NCBI GenBank assembly: GCA_917880885.1
Contig: OU862928.1
Location: forward strand, 14,837,721 to 14,901,720
Reading direction: 5' to 3'
Source: Limnephilus marmoratus
Taxonomy: Eukaryota; Arthropoda; Insecta; Trichoptera; Limnephilidae
DNA: 64,000 bases
Shown: positions 34,601 to 45,214 of the stretch, piece by piece
Layout: each line of letters starts with the position of its first letter
How positions within the stretch are numbered: position 1 is the stretch's first letter
Program-made: the position numbers and the translations under genes
Notes under the pieces: generated by a model
Databases searched by the model: none
Seen by the model: the letters and a program-made list of their open reading frames with translations, nothing else
Told to the model about the DNA's origin: nothing

Positions 34601-34979
34601 ATATTTCAATTCCACTGTCACTATTTTCCGAAATTAATCATTCGAAATTCACTTGAATAGCCTAATTGTAATGTACAAAATTTATATCACCATGAATGTA
34701 GTGGACACTTGGGTGAATCTCGCAGTGTTTCGGATTGTATTGTTTACTAATTATACATAATTATGCGATGTTTCTTACGGATCACTTTTACTGTGTGTTA
34801 TTTAGTTTCGGTAGATAGTTTATTTCTTATACAAATTTCATAATGCCAGAACTCAACGGTAGTTTTAAACAAAAAAACGAACAAAAAAAGAAAGATCCAA
34901 TTTGGTTCAGTCGTTCGGGTTTATACATTTCGCATACATACGGATATTACGGTGATTCATTATTACAGATAGTTATTAA
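34601..34979. other. Helitron A internal sequence, no gene
   Basis: AT-rich, with no supported ORF. A 73-codon frame beginning at 34843 runs into the MITE and C-runs and is not credible as a gene. Confidence 0.55.
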
Positions 34980-35151
34980 GGGAACGTACCCATACTACGT
35001 GACCAATTTTTTGAAAATTTTAACCCTCCCCCCCCCCCCCGCCCCCCCGGTGACCAAATCCTAAGCAAACCGCCGCTCATTTGTACCAAGCGTGACATTA
35101 TGAAGACCCCCCCCCCCTCCCGAAGAGGTCACGTAGTATGGGTACGTTCCC
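34980..35151. mobile_element. PIF/Harbinger-like MITE
   Basis: 172 bp with perfect 25-bp terminal inverted repeats (34980-35004 and 35127-35151; outer end GGGAACGTACCCATACTACG), flanked by TAA on both sides (34977-34979, 35152-35154). A 3-bp TAA/TTA-type duplication is typical of PIF/Harbinger. The interior has long C-runs and no ORF. It needs a transposase from elsewhere. Confidence 0.8.
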
Positions 35152-35154
35152 TAA

Positions 35155-35782
35155 GTACGAATTAATATTTTTCTTTTTATCTCTCTCTCTGGTTTCAACC
35201 GTGGGATTGGTTTGCAGCAATTACATCTATTCGTTTCTTCCACTCTTCCCTGTCTTTTGCGGCTCTTCTCACTCTCACCAGCAGGTCCTCCAGGTACTCT
35301 CAGCGTGGGCGTCCCCTAGCGTTTGTCCCCTCGGTCATACCCTCCATTATGGCATGCAAGAGGCCTTCTTGTCTTATTACATTTTATCTTTTTTATATTC
35401 TACCAAAAAATCCATTACGGCAGTTTTATAATAATTGTTCTGTGTTGTCAAAATTGAGAATGACATTTTGCAAAACAAAAATTCTTAAATAAAAATTCTA
35501 TTTTAGAAATTATTTAAATTAGCGAAGTACCTACTTCCCCTACTTGGTTTATATTATTGTAAAGTTTCGACAGAAAACGACAGAAAACGTATGAAAAATA
35601 ATTTCATAACGCCAGAGATTATTCATAACGCAAGATTTTACCAATATATATAGCCTATAGACTATTCTGATGTATGAGTTATATTATTGTAAAGTTTCAT
35701 TAAAATCCATTCAGTAGTTTTCGCGTGAAAGAGTAACAAACACACATCCATACAAACTTTCACCTTTATAATATTAGTAGGA
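35155..35782 (-). other. Helitron A 5'-end region
   Basis: No gene. A stretch at about 35180-35350 is CT-rich and resembles the 3' portion of some insect LINEs, but I could not assign it. The last ~140 bp (AACAAACACACATCC..., then CACCTTTATAATATTAG) is the reverse complement of a typical insect Helitron 5' end, TCCTACTAATATTATAAAGG. Confidence 0.65.
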
Positions 35783-35880
35783 TTTTATGTTCTGAGCCCT
35801 GCAAGAAATCAATGGAAAAAGTAATATGTTTTAAGAAGATAAACCACGGGGAAAGCTTATGAATACATAATTTATTTTAG

Positions 35881-36087
35881 TTACATGCGAACTGAAGACA
35901 TCCAATTCTGTAAACTTCATGTGCAACGATTCTACCTCTTCACCCATACCTTGCTCAAATAAGATAGTTGATGGGAAAACCATTTACTTTACTTGTAAGC
36001 AAGGTTACAGCCGCGTTGAAGGAACGAACCAGGGGATAACCTGCAGAGGCGGCCAGTGGGACAAACCCATACCCTCGTGCTCTCCAA
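35881..36087 (+). CDS. CCP/sushi exon A, copy 2 (207 bp)
   Basis: Acceptor TTTATTTTAG, donor GTAAGT, phase 1-1. Six Cys and Trp59 present. Matches the array consensus except Phe36. Very close to exon 47990 (two base differences by eye) despite lying 12 kb away across Helitron B, and it still has exon B downstream. Confidence 0.8.
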
Positions 36088-36638
36088 GTAAGTCAAATGC
36101 TCAGTTCAATCATTTTTAAATTCAGTTCGTCTATTTGAATTCCGATTTGTTTTCGTGAATACGTGAATAAATGCGAATCTTATTTTTTGAAAATAATCCA
36201 CTTGCCGACATCCGATCGAGCTGAAACTCAGCAGATATAATTTATTCATGTATGAATACGTTGTTCTTAGAGATGTTTTCACTCACGTGAGAACAATCCG
36301 GTTATAAAAACTCAGTCAATACACAAATAGGCTAAAAATATCATAAATCAATTAGTCAATTTATGAAATTGTAAATTTTGATATTGCATAAAAATTAAAT
36401 AACAAAACAATTGGAAATAGAAAATTGAGAGAGGCAAGAGACACAAGAAATACAATTAGAGACACAAATGATGCGTAATATAATTAGCTCGACTTGCTTT
36501 TTAGCAATCGCAGATCATTTTTCTGAATCGTTAAAGATTTTATTGACAAAAATATCTACCTTGGCACACTCGATCATATTACATAAACATACAGAATTCT
36601 ATATCGAATTATGAAATCGAATTCTGTTATTCTGTCAG
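36088..36638. other. Intron between exon A2 and exon B2
   Basis: Homologous to 2524-3074, with an overall difference of several per cent including small indels. No other feature seen. Confidence 0.7.
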
Positions 36639-36775
36639 GCAACCCTTATATGAAAGACGGCTGTCCTGTTGGATCCGTTATCATCCCAGTTTGCAAAGCT
36701 GAGTACAGTTCGAATAGAACTCTAGAAAACATGACGTGCCTGAATGGAACTTACAAAAACAAGAGTCGAATCTGA
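36639..36775 (+). pseudogene. Exon B, copy 2 (frameshifted)
   Basis: Same TTCTGTCAG acceptor and CPVGSVIIPVCKAEY segment as copy 1. A 7-bp deletion between two TGGAAC repeats removes the conserved Trp and shifts the frame to a TGA at 36773. Both copies are therefore defective at the 3' end, in different ways. Confidence 0.7.
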
Positions 36776-37270
36776 GGAAGGAAGATTTTAAAATAACATT
36801 TTCATTATAATATGTTAATTCTTAGTCACTTTCTAGTTCCAATCTATGCATTACTTTTATCCTTGGTGTATAAAGGGAAGTAATTATGAAATTCAGCTCC
36901 GAATTACAACATAAATTTTTATACTTTTAATATTATTAATTTTTATAATTTACTAGCTGACCCGGCGAACTTCGTACCGCCATATATTTATTTTCGTTAT
37001 TTTATTAGAAATTCCTGAAAGACTTGTACTATTCATGCCCGCCTCGGCTTCACACGGGTGGTGTACAGTCACGGACTAAGGAAATGTAACTCTTCCGGTA
37101 AATTCAAATTAGATGGATTATAAATAATTCCATATATTGAAAGATACACGCACTGATTGACAAAAAATAAGACAAAATCTTCCGTTTACAATACGACCAT
37201 AAAATTAAATGAAATTACAATGAAATAATTCGATCATGACTATTGCAATGCCTTGTAATGTACAACATTT

Positions 37271-38279
37271 TTAGTTTTTCCTTCTAGAGAGAAAATAAAT
37301 AGCGCCGATGGTTTGCCGACTCTCGAAAACGCAACGTACAACTAACTGCCCTTGCGAAAAACACGGCAATTCAAGGTTTCCACATACTTCTAACGATTGG
37401 CCTTGGGATTTATTAATTGTCATTGCGAATGCAAGGCGCACTGAAAACTGGACACATTTAAATTCTAAAGGAAAGTCAGTTGGCATTAGTGGTATTCTGG
37501 GAATAAGCACATTCTCGCCTTTGAATTTTCCTATGATTATAGCAACTTCAATCAAATTTTTAATATTTTTTTTAACTGCGAATCTTGTTCCGTTGCACAA
37601 TTTTGGCTGATTTAGATTGCGTAGCATAATTATCACATAGCCAACCTTGAGTTGTAAATTGTGTGGCGGTAGTCTTGGCAAATCTAATGAATTTAGGAAT
37701 TCATTAGGATAATTGACTACTTCATTTGGATCGATAATGGAATCGATCAACTTAAATGAATGCATTTCTCCATCAATTTACTCTGAATTTCATATTTAAA
37801 TCTTCTTCATTCTTATTTTTCCCTGCTAAAATGGCTCGTTCGCTCAACCATGCATGGTTTTTATAATTCACACCAATATTTGGGAACACTTTCGATATTA
37901 ATTCTTCCTATGACGTTTTGAATTGACAAACATTTGGTGGAATCGACAAAAAACAGTAGAAGTGTCAACAGGAATTTTCCCATTGCCAATGTCTAAAAAT
38001 GCATTTGCAAACATTTCCGCAAACCTAACTTAAGATTTTTCACGTATCTCCTAAATTCGATGCCATCAAGCAAGCATTTATTTCATCAGCAGTTAATGAT
38101 CTGGAATGACTGGCAGCATTTGGCGAAAATCTCCAGCCTTCAGTAGAATCACCGCGCCTCCAAAATGGTTCTGATTGCAACGCAAATCTCTTAATGTTCG
38201 ATCGAGTGCCTCTAATGCTCGTTTGTGCGCCGATGTGTTTCGCTAATATGCTGAAGGTTGCCACCATCACGTCGTTCAA
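37271..38279 (-). pseudogene. Helitron B Pif1-like helicase, C-terminal part
   Basis: 38279-38040 contains SLTADEINACLMASNLGDT and a scrambled version of the DFRQ-like region, followed after frame breaks by 37765-37271: SLDLPRLPPHNLQLKVGYVI, MLRNLNQPKLCNGTRF and FAMTINKSQGQSL (helicase motif VI region). These are signatures of Helitron-encoded Pif1 helicases. The Walker A segment is missing. Confidence 0.8.
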
Positions 38280-38706
38280 TTACAATGTCGCGAGATACCA
38301 TATTCTCTCCAACAACCACAATGGCAACTTTGTTTAACATTGGTGCGTTGAAGCATCTTTCACCCTCTCCTGCAGGTCTTTTGTCTGCTCTGATCATTAT
38401 TTTATGATCGTCCGATGGCATCATATCTAAGGCTGCTTTGAACAATTGGATCAACTGATTATGTTCATGCACCAGTTATTGCAGCTGTGTGATTATCTCT
38501 CTCCTAGCTAAACGATTTGTAGCACAGCGTTGATTTACTTCAGTTTCAGAGTTTCCCACAAAATAAATTTGAAGATATTTGTATTCACCATCAACTGGCG
38601 GCAACAATGCTCCTGTACGATGGTGAATTTGTTCTTGAATCTGTAATATTGAACATATGAAAATATTTTTAACCCTGGAAAGATAGTCTACGTAAAATTT
38701 ACGCAT
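38212..38706 (-). pseudogene. Helitron B N-terminal (Helitron-like N) domain, second part
   Basis: QEQIHHRTGALLPP, KYLQIYFVGNSE and NQRCATNRLARREII, then after a frame break MMPSDDHKIMIRADKRPAGE, FNAPMLNKVAIVVVGE and ISETHRRTNEH. This order matches the Helitron-like N region that precedes the HUH Rep domain. Directly after SETHR the sequence jumps into Pif1-type sequence, so Rep and the helicase N-terminus are deleted. Confidence 0.8.
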
Positions 38707-39109
38707 GCGCGTTTATTTATTTATTTATTGTTTTGGAACATTTACATAGTATTAACATAAAAAAGTCATTAGATTAGCATTGTAAAAAGCATAGATGTTA
38801 ATAGTCCACTTAAAAATGTTCACAGAATGCACAGTTTAATAATTGTTTTTCGCTATGTATACATAGAAGTTAACAGAAGTTAGAAATAGCAAAATATGAA
38901 CAGAGGTATAAAAAGAGATAATAAAAATAGTGATGATAAAATGTAGAGATAAATATAGAAATATAGAGATGACAAAGATAAAAAAGATCGATATACGATG
39001 TAAAATATAAGAAAAACAAATAAAGAGTAAAGTACAAATAGAGTAAGAAACAACCATTCACATTCAAGTTCAAGATCAAATTTAAGTATTTTCAATTCTC
39101 AATTACTTG

Positions 39110-39721
39110 TTAGGTTAGTCTATCGTTAATTTGCTTTTTAAAGTAAGCGAGACTATTTGCATAAATGTCTATATGGTTACATTCAATGGAATTATACAGA
39201 CGACACATTCGAGAGAGTGGATTGAAGTATGCAATATTGTTTTTAAATAATTCGAGATGAAATATATTCTGACTCCTTAAATTGTGTCTATTGGGGACCT
39301 TCATAAGAATGTTGCTCAGACAATGAGTAGTTTCAAGCTTATCATGATTGATTTTGTATAAACTCATTAAATCAGCAACTTTTCTTCTTTTTTCCAGAGT
39401 TGTAAACTTAAAATATTGGAGTCGTTCCTCATAAGATTGGAGTAAGGCGTTTAGTCTAAGTTTAAATGATAACAATCTCAGAAATTTTTTTTGAACAGAT
39501 TTAATAGTTTTTGAATATTTTAAGTAGTGTGGGTTCCAGATAACAATACCATATTCCAATTTGCTTCTGACCAATGAGTTGTATAGGGTTATAATGGATT
39601 GGGGTTTTTTAAATGGTTTCGTTATTCTATGTATAAATCCCATCATTTTCCAGGATTTACTCGTGATATCACTGACGTGTACATCAAATTTAAATTTTGA
39701 ATCAAGAGTGATTCCTATCCA
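39110..39721 (-). pseudogene. LINE-9 RT C-terminal domain
   Basis: GITLDSKFKFDVHVSDITSK, MMGFIHRITKPF, RSKLEYGIVIWNP, RVQKKFL-type helix and a C-terminal FNPLSRMCRLYN segment. Open, but detached from the catalytic part by LINE-8. 38733-39109 is the 3' UTR. Confidence 0.8.
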
Positions 39722-42223
39722 AAATGTGATGTGCTATCCAAAATTGACCCTTATCATCCTCCCATTGAATTCGATCTTTTGATATCCAAATACAGACCCC
39801 TACCCACTAATCCAGATCACATCAAATATAACTTCAAAAAAACGGATTATATTAAATGCAATGAAATGTTATCACTTAATAACTGGGACGATCTTAAAAC
39901 CCTGAATTGTAATGACTCCCTACTACATTTTTATAACTTGTTATGGCTATCAATTGAAAAACACACTCCGCGCTTAAAAATCAGGAATAATAAGTTTCCA
40001 ATTTGGTTCAGCAGTGTTCTGATCCACCAACTCAGAGAAAAAGAAAAGTTTAGAAAGAAATGGAAAAAATACAAAAATCAATGTGACTATGACAGTTTTT
40101 CTATCTTGAGGGCTAGAGTAAAAGTATCCATACGCACATGCCTTAAAGCCCATGTAGATTCAATAGAAAATTCTCTCCCTAACAGTATCAAAAATCTTTC
40201 AACCCTCATTAATTCGAAAAGAATTTCTAATTCTCTCCCCAAAATCATGCATCTCCACGACAAATCAGCAACAAATGGAGAAGATACATGTGAACTGTTA
40301 TCTACTTACTTCTCTTCTGTTTTTAGCTCACCATCCAATTCTAAAAGTGACTCTAAACTTTCTTCCCCACTCTATAATTATCCACTGTCTCAAATCAAAA
40401 TAACTTTAGACGAGGTCAAAGAGAAATTGAACACTCTTGATATCAATAAGGGTTCCGGCCCAGATGGAATTCCTCCACTATTTATTCGAAATTGTGCAGA
40501 TCAGCTTGCAGTACCATTACACAAAATATTCGTCAAAAGTCTGAACGATGGGGTATTTCCGGATCTGTGGAAGGTTGCCCACGTCATTCCGATCCATAAA
40601 TCTGGCAGTAAAAATGATGTAACAAACTACCGTCCTATCAGCCTTTTATCTTGTTTTGGCAAAATATTCGAGACCATTGTATACAAAACCATCTTTAACC
40701 ATGTAACACATATACTTAGTCCTTTCCAGCATGGCTTTGTAGCTAAAAGATCCACAAATACTAATTTACTCGAGTATATGGACTTTCTGTGTAAATCGAT
40801 GAATAATAAAACACAAGTAGATGCCGTGTACACCGATTTCAGTAAGGCCTTTGACAAAGTTAGTCACTCTATCCTAATGAATAAACTGGATAAAATTGGT
40901 ATTCACGGAAATCTGCTTCGTTGGTTAGAATCATATTTATCACATAGAAGTCAATTAGTCACTGTCAATGGTTTTAACTCTTCCCCAATATTAGTTACGT
41001 CGGGCGTACCACAAGGATCTCACCTTGGACCCTTACTTTTCTTAATCTTTATTAACGACCTTACATACAAACTCCGCTGTAATTTTTCTCTATATGCTGA
41101 TGACCTCAAATTATATAAAGCAATTAAATCTATGAAAGATTGTGAACTCTTACAACAAGACCTTAACACAATATCTACCTGGTGTGTTGACAATGAAATG
41201 GAACTCAATATAACTAAATGCAAAGTTATAAATTTCACCAAGAACACCAACAAAACTCTATATTCATATAGCATATGTGGTCACAATCTAGAAACAGTTG
41301 AATCAATAAAAGATTTAGGAATTATATTTGACAACAAACTAACATTCAATGAACACATTGAACACATTGTGAGTAAATCAAATAAATTACTTGGTTTTAT
41401 TGTTAGATCAACCAAACTGTTTAAGAATTCTAACAGCCTAATAATTCTATTCAATTCCTTAATCCGAAGTGTTCTTGAGTATGGGTCAACAGTCTGGAAT
41501 CCACATTATATTACACAGATATCTAGACTCGAATCAGTCCAAAGAAAATTTACACGGATTTTGTCTTACCGATCAGGTGTCTATCATCTTCTAGACGGGT
41601 ACGAACAAAGACTTAGATATTTCAAATTAGAAAGTCTGGTTAAAAGACGAAACATAAATGACCTCTTAATGCTATATAAAATTGTGAATAATCGTGTAGA
41701 CAGTAACTTAGTCAACCAAATCAAGTTATACGCCAGGCCCAAATCTACCAGAAACCTTGACATATTCTGGACTGAAATTTTTACCAATAATACTGGATAT
41801 TTTAATCCCATGTCTAGAATGTGTCGATCATACAACGATCTTGGTAAAATACACACTTTCATAGATATTTTTCTAAATAATGTAACATGTTTCAAAAAAT
41901 ATCTCCACGAATTGTGCACCTAAAAAAAAAAAAAAAAAAAAAATTGTTTTTGTTTTATTACATTTCAGGAAATACTTCATAAATATTGTATGCTTATAAT
42001 GTATTTCAATTTCTATATTTAAGTTTTTTAAGTTATGTATAAATAATACTTCCATTGTTTTTCATGTGTTTGCATCTGTAAAAATTCAAATGTGATTACT
42101 GCAGACACATTAGTCTAGGGATATTTATATTTGTATTTTAATTTATTATATATTACCCACAAAAATGTTTTATAAATATCCTGTTTGTGTCTCAAATAAA
42201 TAAATAAATAAATAAATAAATCT
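39722..42223 (+). mobile_element. LINE-8: 5'-truncated element inserted in LINE-9
   Basis: Plus strand, head-to-head with the distal part of LINE-9. It starts in the endonuclease-RT linker and ends with a 3' UTR containing an ~20-bp A-run (41924-41942) and a final (AAAT)n tail (42196-42223). It encodes an RT of a related but distinct family. Confidence 0.75.
39731..41923 (+). CDS. LINE-8 reverse transcriptase (5'-truncated ORF2)
   Basis: 730 open codons. Linker (KYNFKKTDYIKCNEML), RT with GSGPDGIPPLFIRN, NYRPISLLSCFGKIFE, AVYTDFSKAFDKVSH, GVPQGSHLGPLLFLIF and the catalytic LYADDLKLY, IKDLGIIFDNKLTF, LEYGSTVWNPHY and a C-terminal domain ending HELCT. No stop or frameshift, so it is recent. 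It lacks the endonuclease, so it is not autonomous. The Met at 39731 is unlikely to be a real start. Confidence 0.85.
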   Translation: MLSKIDPYHPPIEFDLLISKYRPLPTNPDHIKYNFKKTDYIKCNEMLSLNNWDDLKTLNCNDSLLHFYNLLWLSIEKHTPRLKIRNNKFPIWFSSVLIHQLREKEKFRKKWKKYKNQCDYDSFSILRARVKVSIRTCLKAHVDSIENSLPNSIKNLSTLINSKRISNSLPKIMHLHDKSATNGEDTCELLSTYFSSVFSSPSNSKSDSKLSSPLYNYPLSQIKITLDEVKEKLNTLDINKGSGPDGIPPLFIRNCADQLAVPLHKIFVKSLNDGVFPDLWKVAHVIPIHKSGSKNDVTNYRPISLLSCFGKIFETIVYKTIFNHVTHILSPFQHGFVAKRSTNTNLLEYMDFLCKSMNNKTQVDAVYTDFSKAFDKVSHSILMNKLDKIGIHGNLLRWLESYLSHRSQLVTVNGFNSSPILVTSGVPQGSHLGPLLFLIFINDLTYKLRCNFSLYADDLKLYKAIKSMKDCELLQQDLNTISTWCVDNEMELNITKCKVINFTKNTNKTLYSYSICGHNLETVESIKDLGIIFDNKLTFNEHIEHIVSKSNKLLGFIVRSTKLFKNSNSLIILFNSLIRSVLEYGSTVWNPHYITQISRLESVQRKFTRILSYRSGVYHLLDGYEQRLRYFKLESLVKRRNINDLLMLYKIVNNRVDSNLVNQIKLYARPKSTRNLDIFWTEIFTNNTGYFNPMSRMCRSYNDLGKIHTFIDIFLNNVTCFKKYLHELCT

Positions 42224-43452
42224 CTGATGGTGGAAACTGCATTTAATCGAACATTATTAATGGAATATGCATAGTCCTTTTGTATTTTGTTACGGGTGAA
42301 AGTCATAATGTAACATTTTTCAATATTTAGAAACATATCATTTTGAATACACCAGTTATGTAGTGTGAAAAGGTCTTCTTGAAGCATAACTTGGTCAGAA
42401 TCATTGGAAATTTTACGGTAAATCTTTAGATCATCAGCAAATAAAACAAAATCACAGCGTAACATGGGGCCAAGGTCATTAATGAAGATAAAAAAGAGCA
42501 GAGGGCCAAGATTGGACCCTTGGGGTACACCTGAGGTTATAATTATGGGAGATGATTCATACCCATTTATAAGTACGAGCTGTGTTCTGTTTTCCAAATA
42601 AGATTTAAGCCATCTAAATAGATCACCGTGAATACCTATACGATCAAGCTTCTGTAGTAAAATAAAATGATTTACTTTATCAAATGCCTTTTGAAAATCT
42701 GTGTAAATAGCATCTACTTGAGTTCTTTCATTAAACGCATTGCAAACGTAATCACAGAAATCGAGAAGATTGGAATTTGTGGATCTGTTAGGAACAAATC
42801 CATGTTGATGGATGCATAATTGTCGTTTAAAGTGTGTGAATATGGAACTACAAATTATAGATTCAAAGGCTTTTGCAAAACATGATAATATACTAATTGG
42901 TCGATAATTTTTCACAAAAGATTGATCGCCAGATTTATGTATTGGAACAATATGTGCATTTTTCCACAAATCTGGGAAAGTTCCCGTAGATAATGATTCG
43001 TTAAATATAATGAAAAGTGGCTTAATCAACGCGCTAGAGCAACATCTTACAAACAAAGGAGTTATTTTATCTGGTCCCGGACCTTTATGTATGTCAATGC
43101 TTTCTAAACAAGATTTGATAATTCCCATGCTTACGTTAAGTTTACTGAGATTAAATTGGTTGAATTGAGGAACATTCAGTCCGGAGGTACTTGATGTGGG
43201 ATTCGACTGAGTATAAACTGATCCAAAATAATTGGAGAACATATTGGCAATCTGCTGTCTATTGTTTGCAGTCATAAAATCCATATGCATTGTTTTTGGA
43301 ATCGAATTTATATTACGCAATGATTTAGAATAAGCCCAGAAAGTCTTAACATTATCTTTTATCCCACGCTCAACTAGGTTGATGTAGGATATGTAGCATT
43401 CTTTTAGCATTTTTTTATCTTTTTCTAAGAGTAGCAAACTCGGAATGGTCAA
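42224..43452 (-). pseudogene. LINE-9 RT, N-terminal and catalytic part
   Basis: GPGPDKITPLFVRCCSSALI, NYRPISILSCFAKAFE, AIYTDFQKAFDKVNH, GVPQGSNLGPLLFF and catalytic LFADDLKIYRK. Ends at STIRD where LINE-8 is inserted. Residues after that in the open frame come from LINE-8 tail sequence. Confidence 0.8.
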
Positions 43453-43579
43453 TCGGGTTGTTATGTTTTTTAACCCGAAGTCTAACTTTATTTTTCTCTT
43501 TGAGGAGCATTATTAGAGATTCGCTAAACCAATTGGGATAGTGATTTCTTACGTATGTTTTTTTTTGGAATGTGCTTGT

Positions 43580-44467
43580 CTATAATATCCCATAGTGTAT
43601 TGTAGAATAATTGTACCTTATTATTGAGATGAAATTGTTAAAAATTGAGATCCAGTTTACATTTGTTAGATCATGACAACATCCTTCATAATTACCCTTT
43701 TTGAAGTTATATTTTACGGGAGAGTGATTTTCTTGTAAGAATTGCATTTTTTCTAGACTTACATTTATTTCAAAACAGGGATCATGGTGATCAATTTTTG
43801 ATAAGTTAACTGTAGTTGAAATATTAATGTTGGTTTTATCAGAAAGAACAAGGTCAAGAATATTAAAATTTTTGTTAGGTAAATAATTAAATTGGTGAAG
43901 GTTGCACATTGAGGCCAAATTGACAAGGGAGTGAGCTTTGTGACTAGAATAATTGGTTTGCGCTAGTATTATGTTATTATATGCTATGTTAGGTGTCCAT
44001 TTAATTTCAGGTATATTAAAATCACCAATGATTATAAATTGAGATTTGGAATTAATATGTTGCAAATAAATATCCTGAATATTTTTGATTCGATTACAGT
44101 AATCATCAACAGATAAATTGGAGGGAATGTAAAGTACACATATGTAGATGAACGAGTTTGAATATTCATGCAGTTTTATACTTTCCCAAGATGATTTTCT
44201 AGTTGTTATTAGTTTCTTGTTGACTGCCGCTAATACCCCCCCACCTTTTTTAGATGTAGAATTAGTGGATTCGCGATCTCTCCGAAAGACCAGGTAACGC
44301 TCATCAAACAATTCATTGCTGAATACCGATGAACTCAGCCAAGTTTCAGTGAAGCAGATTATATCATAATTATTGATTACAACTGAGTTTTTTATGTAAT
44401 TTGTTTTGGTTCTAACTCCCCTAACATTTTGGTAGAAAATTTTCAGATCCATTTTGTAATTTTTCAC
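43580..44467 (-). pseudogene. LINE-9 ORF2 endonuclease
   Basis: KIFYQNVRGVRTK, ICFTETWLSSSV (catalytic Glu), SKKGGGVLAAV, FIIIGDFNIPEIKW (catalytic Asp/Asn), KIDHHDPCFEI (catalytic Asp-His). 295 codons, then frameshifts between 43440 and 43630 separate it from the RT. The same layout as LINE-1 (YQNVGG, TETWL, GGGV) suggests related families. Confidence 0.8.
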
Positions 44468-44485
44468 AAGACGTATACTTTAAGT

Positions 44486-45214
44486 TTAAAGGACGGAGGA
44501 AGACGGGTTTGAGGGTGATTTGTCGGTAAGTTTCTGTAGTACGGCCTTGTTCTTCACGAGCAGTGGTGGAGACATGTCATTCTTCCTTAAGAAGACGCGC
44601 CCATTTTTAATCCATACGTACTTGAAGTTCTGGTCCTTTGCTGCTCGCCTAGCTGCTGCATGAAGTTCCTTGTTATAAGGTGACAGATGTTCGCATACGT
44701 ATATCGGAGAAGAATCTGTGTAACCAAGGTGTTGGCTGTTCAGTTTCCTGTCCACGTTCCTCTTGTTAAATACCTTAACTGCAGACAGCAATTCGTCACG
44801 GATTCGAGGGCTGGGCAGAGTCAGTACAATATTTTTTGGCCTTGAGTTGGGAGTTGCGTCAGGGTGGCGTGGTGTACGAAGACAGGAAATTATTTGTTCG
44901 TCCTTTACAGGATAGTTCACTGATGTACACAGGTTTTGTATTGTAATCTTGATGTATTCGTTCCGCTTTTCCGGGACCATCTGAATCTCCAAATTGCAGT
45001 TCCGGTTAGTTTGTTCAATTTCGTTCAGTTTTTGGGATAGTATGTCGTAGTTCCGCTGCAAGATTTCATTTTCAGAACTCAGTTTGGATATTTTCGTCTC
45101 ATTAGCCTTGCATGTAGAATTTAATCTATCATACTCTGCAGCGAAGTATTCAAGGGATGATTGAAAATCTTCCATATGGGACAGCTTGTTTTTTATATCA
45201 CCTAGTTCATCCAC
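44486..45214 (-). CDS. LINE-9 ORF1 protein
   Basis: 242 codons. Coiled coil (~1-80, with NETKISKLSSENEILQRNYD), then RRM-like module (NCNLEIQMVPEKRNEYIK; PKNIVLTLPSPRIRDELL) and a C-terminal domain (PIYVCEHLSPYNKELHAAAR, YVWIKNGRVFLRK) that also occurs in LINE-2 ORF1. The N-terminus is probably truncated, and no PHD finger is seen. Confidence 0.75.
   Translation of the reverse strand: MDELGDIKNKLSHMEDFQSSLEYFAAEYDRLNSTCKANETKISKLSSENEILQRNYDILSQKLNEIEQTNRNCNLEIQMVPEKRNEYIKITIQNLCTSVNYPVKDEQIISCLRTPRHPDATPNSRPKNIVLTLPSPRIRDELLSAVKVFNKRNVDRKLNSQHLGYTDSSPIYVCEHLSPYNKELHAAARRAAKDQNFKYVWIKNGRVFLRKNDMSPPLLVKNKAVLQKLTDKSPSNPSSSVL

Larger units (their letters stand above)
3833..35782 (-). mobile_element. 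Helitron A, with nested transposons
   Basis: The ends are fixed by comparison with empty paralogous sites in the array. The element lies between A3832 and T35783 with no target duplication. Its minus-strand 3' end is CTAG preceded by a GC-rich segment (GCGAGCGAAGCCGCGGGG). Its 5' end is TCCTACTAATATTATAAAGG. TC start, CTAG end and A/T insertion are Helitron hallmarks. Own sequence is only 3833-4407, ~25 bp at 29791-29815, and about 34600-35782. No Rep/helicase ORF is visible in these parts, so it is probably non-autonomous. Everything else inside came later. Confidence 0.8.
3371..36952 (+). repeat. Long CCP repeat unit 2, split by Helitron A
   Basis: The left part (3371-3832) and right part (35783-36952) together form one unit. 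The array sequence TATTCTTTATTTTATGTT (for example near 59405 and 60340) is the uninterrupted version of the site, and here it is split exactly as ...TATTCTTTA / TTTTATGTT.... Exon A2 (35881-36087) and exon B2 (36639-36775) lie in the right part. The unit is cut again at 36952 by Helitron B. Confidence 0.85.

Noticed and set aside
35155..35400. LINE-like 3' sequence right of the MITE
   Set aside because: Only short, frame-broken resemblance; no motif strong enough to name a family.
39110..41923. LINE-9 end and LINE-8 as a twin-primed inversion
   Set aside because: The two RT C-termini are different families, and the rest of LINE-9 continues on the far side of LINE-8.
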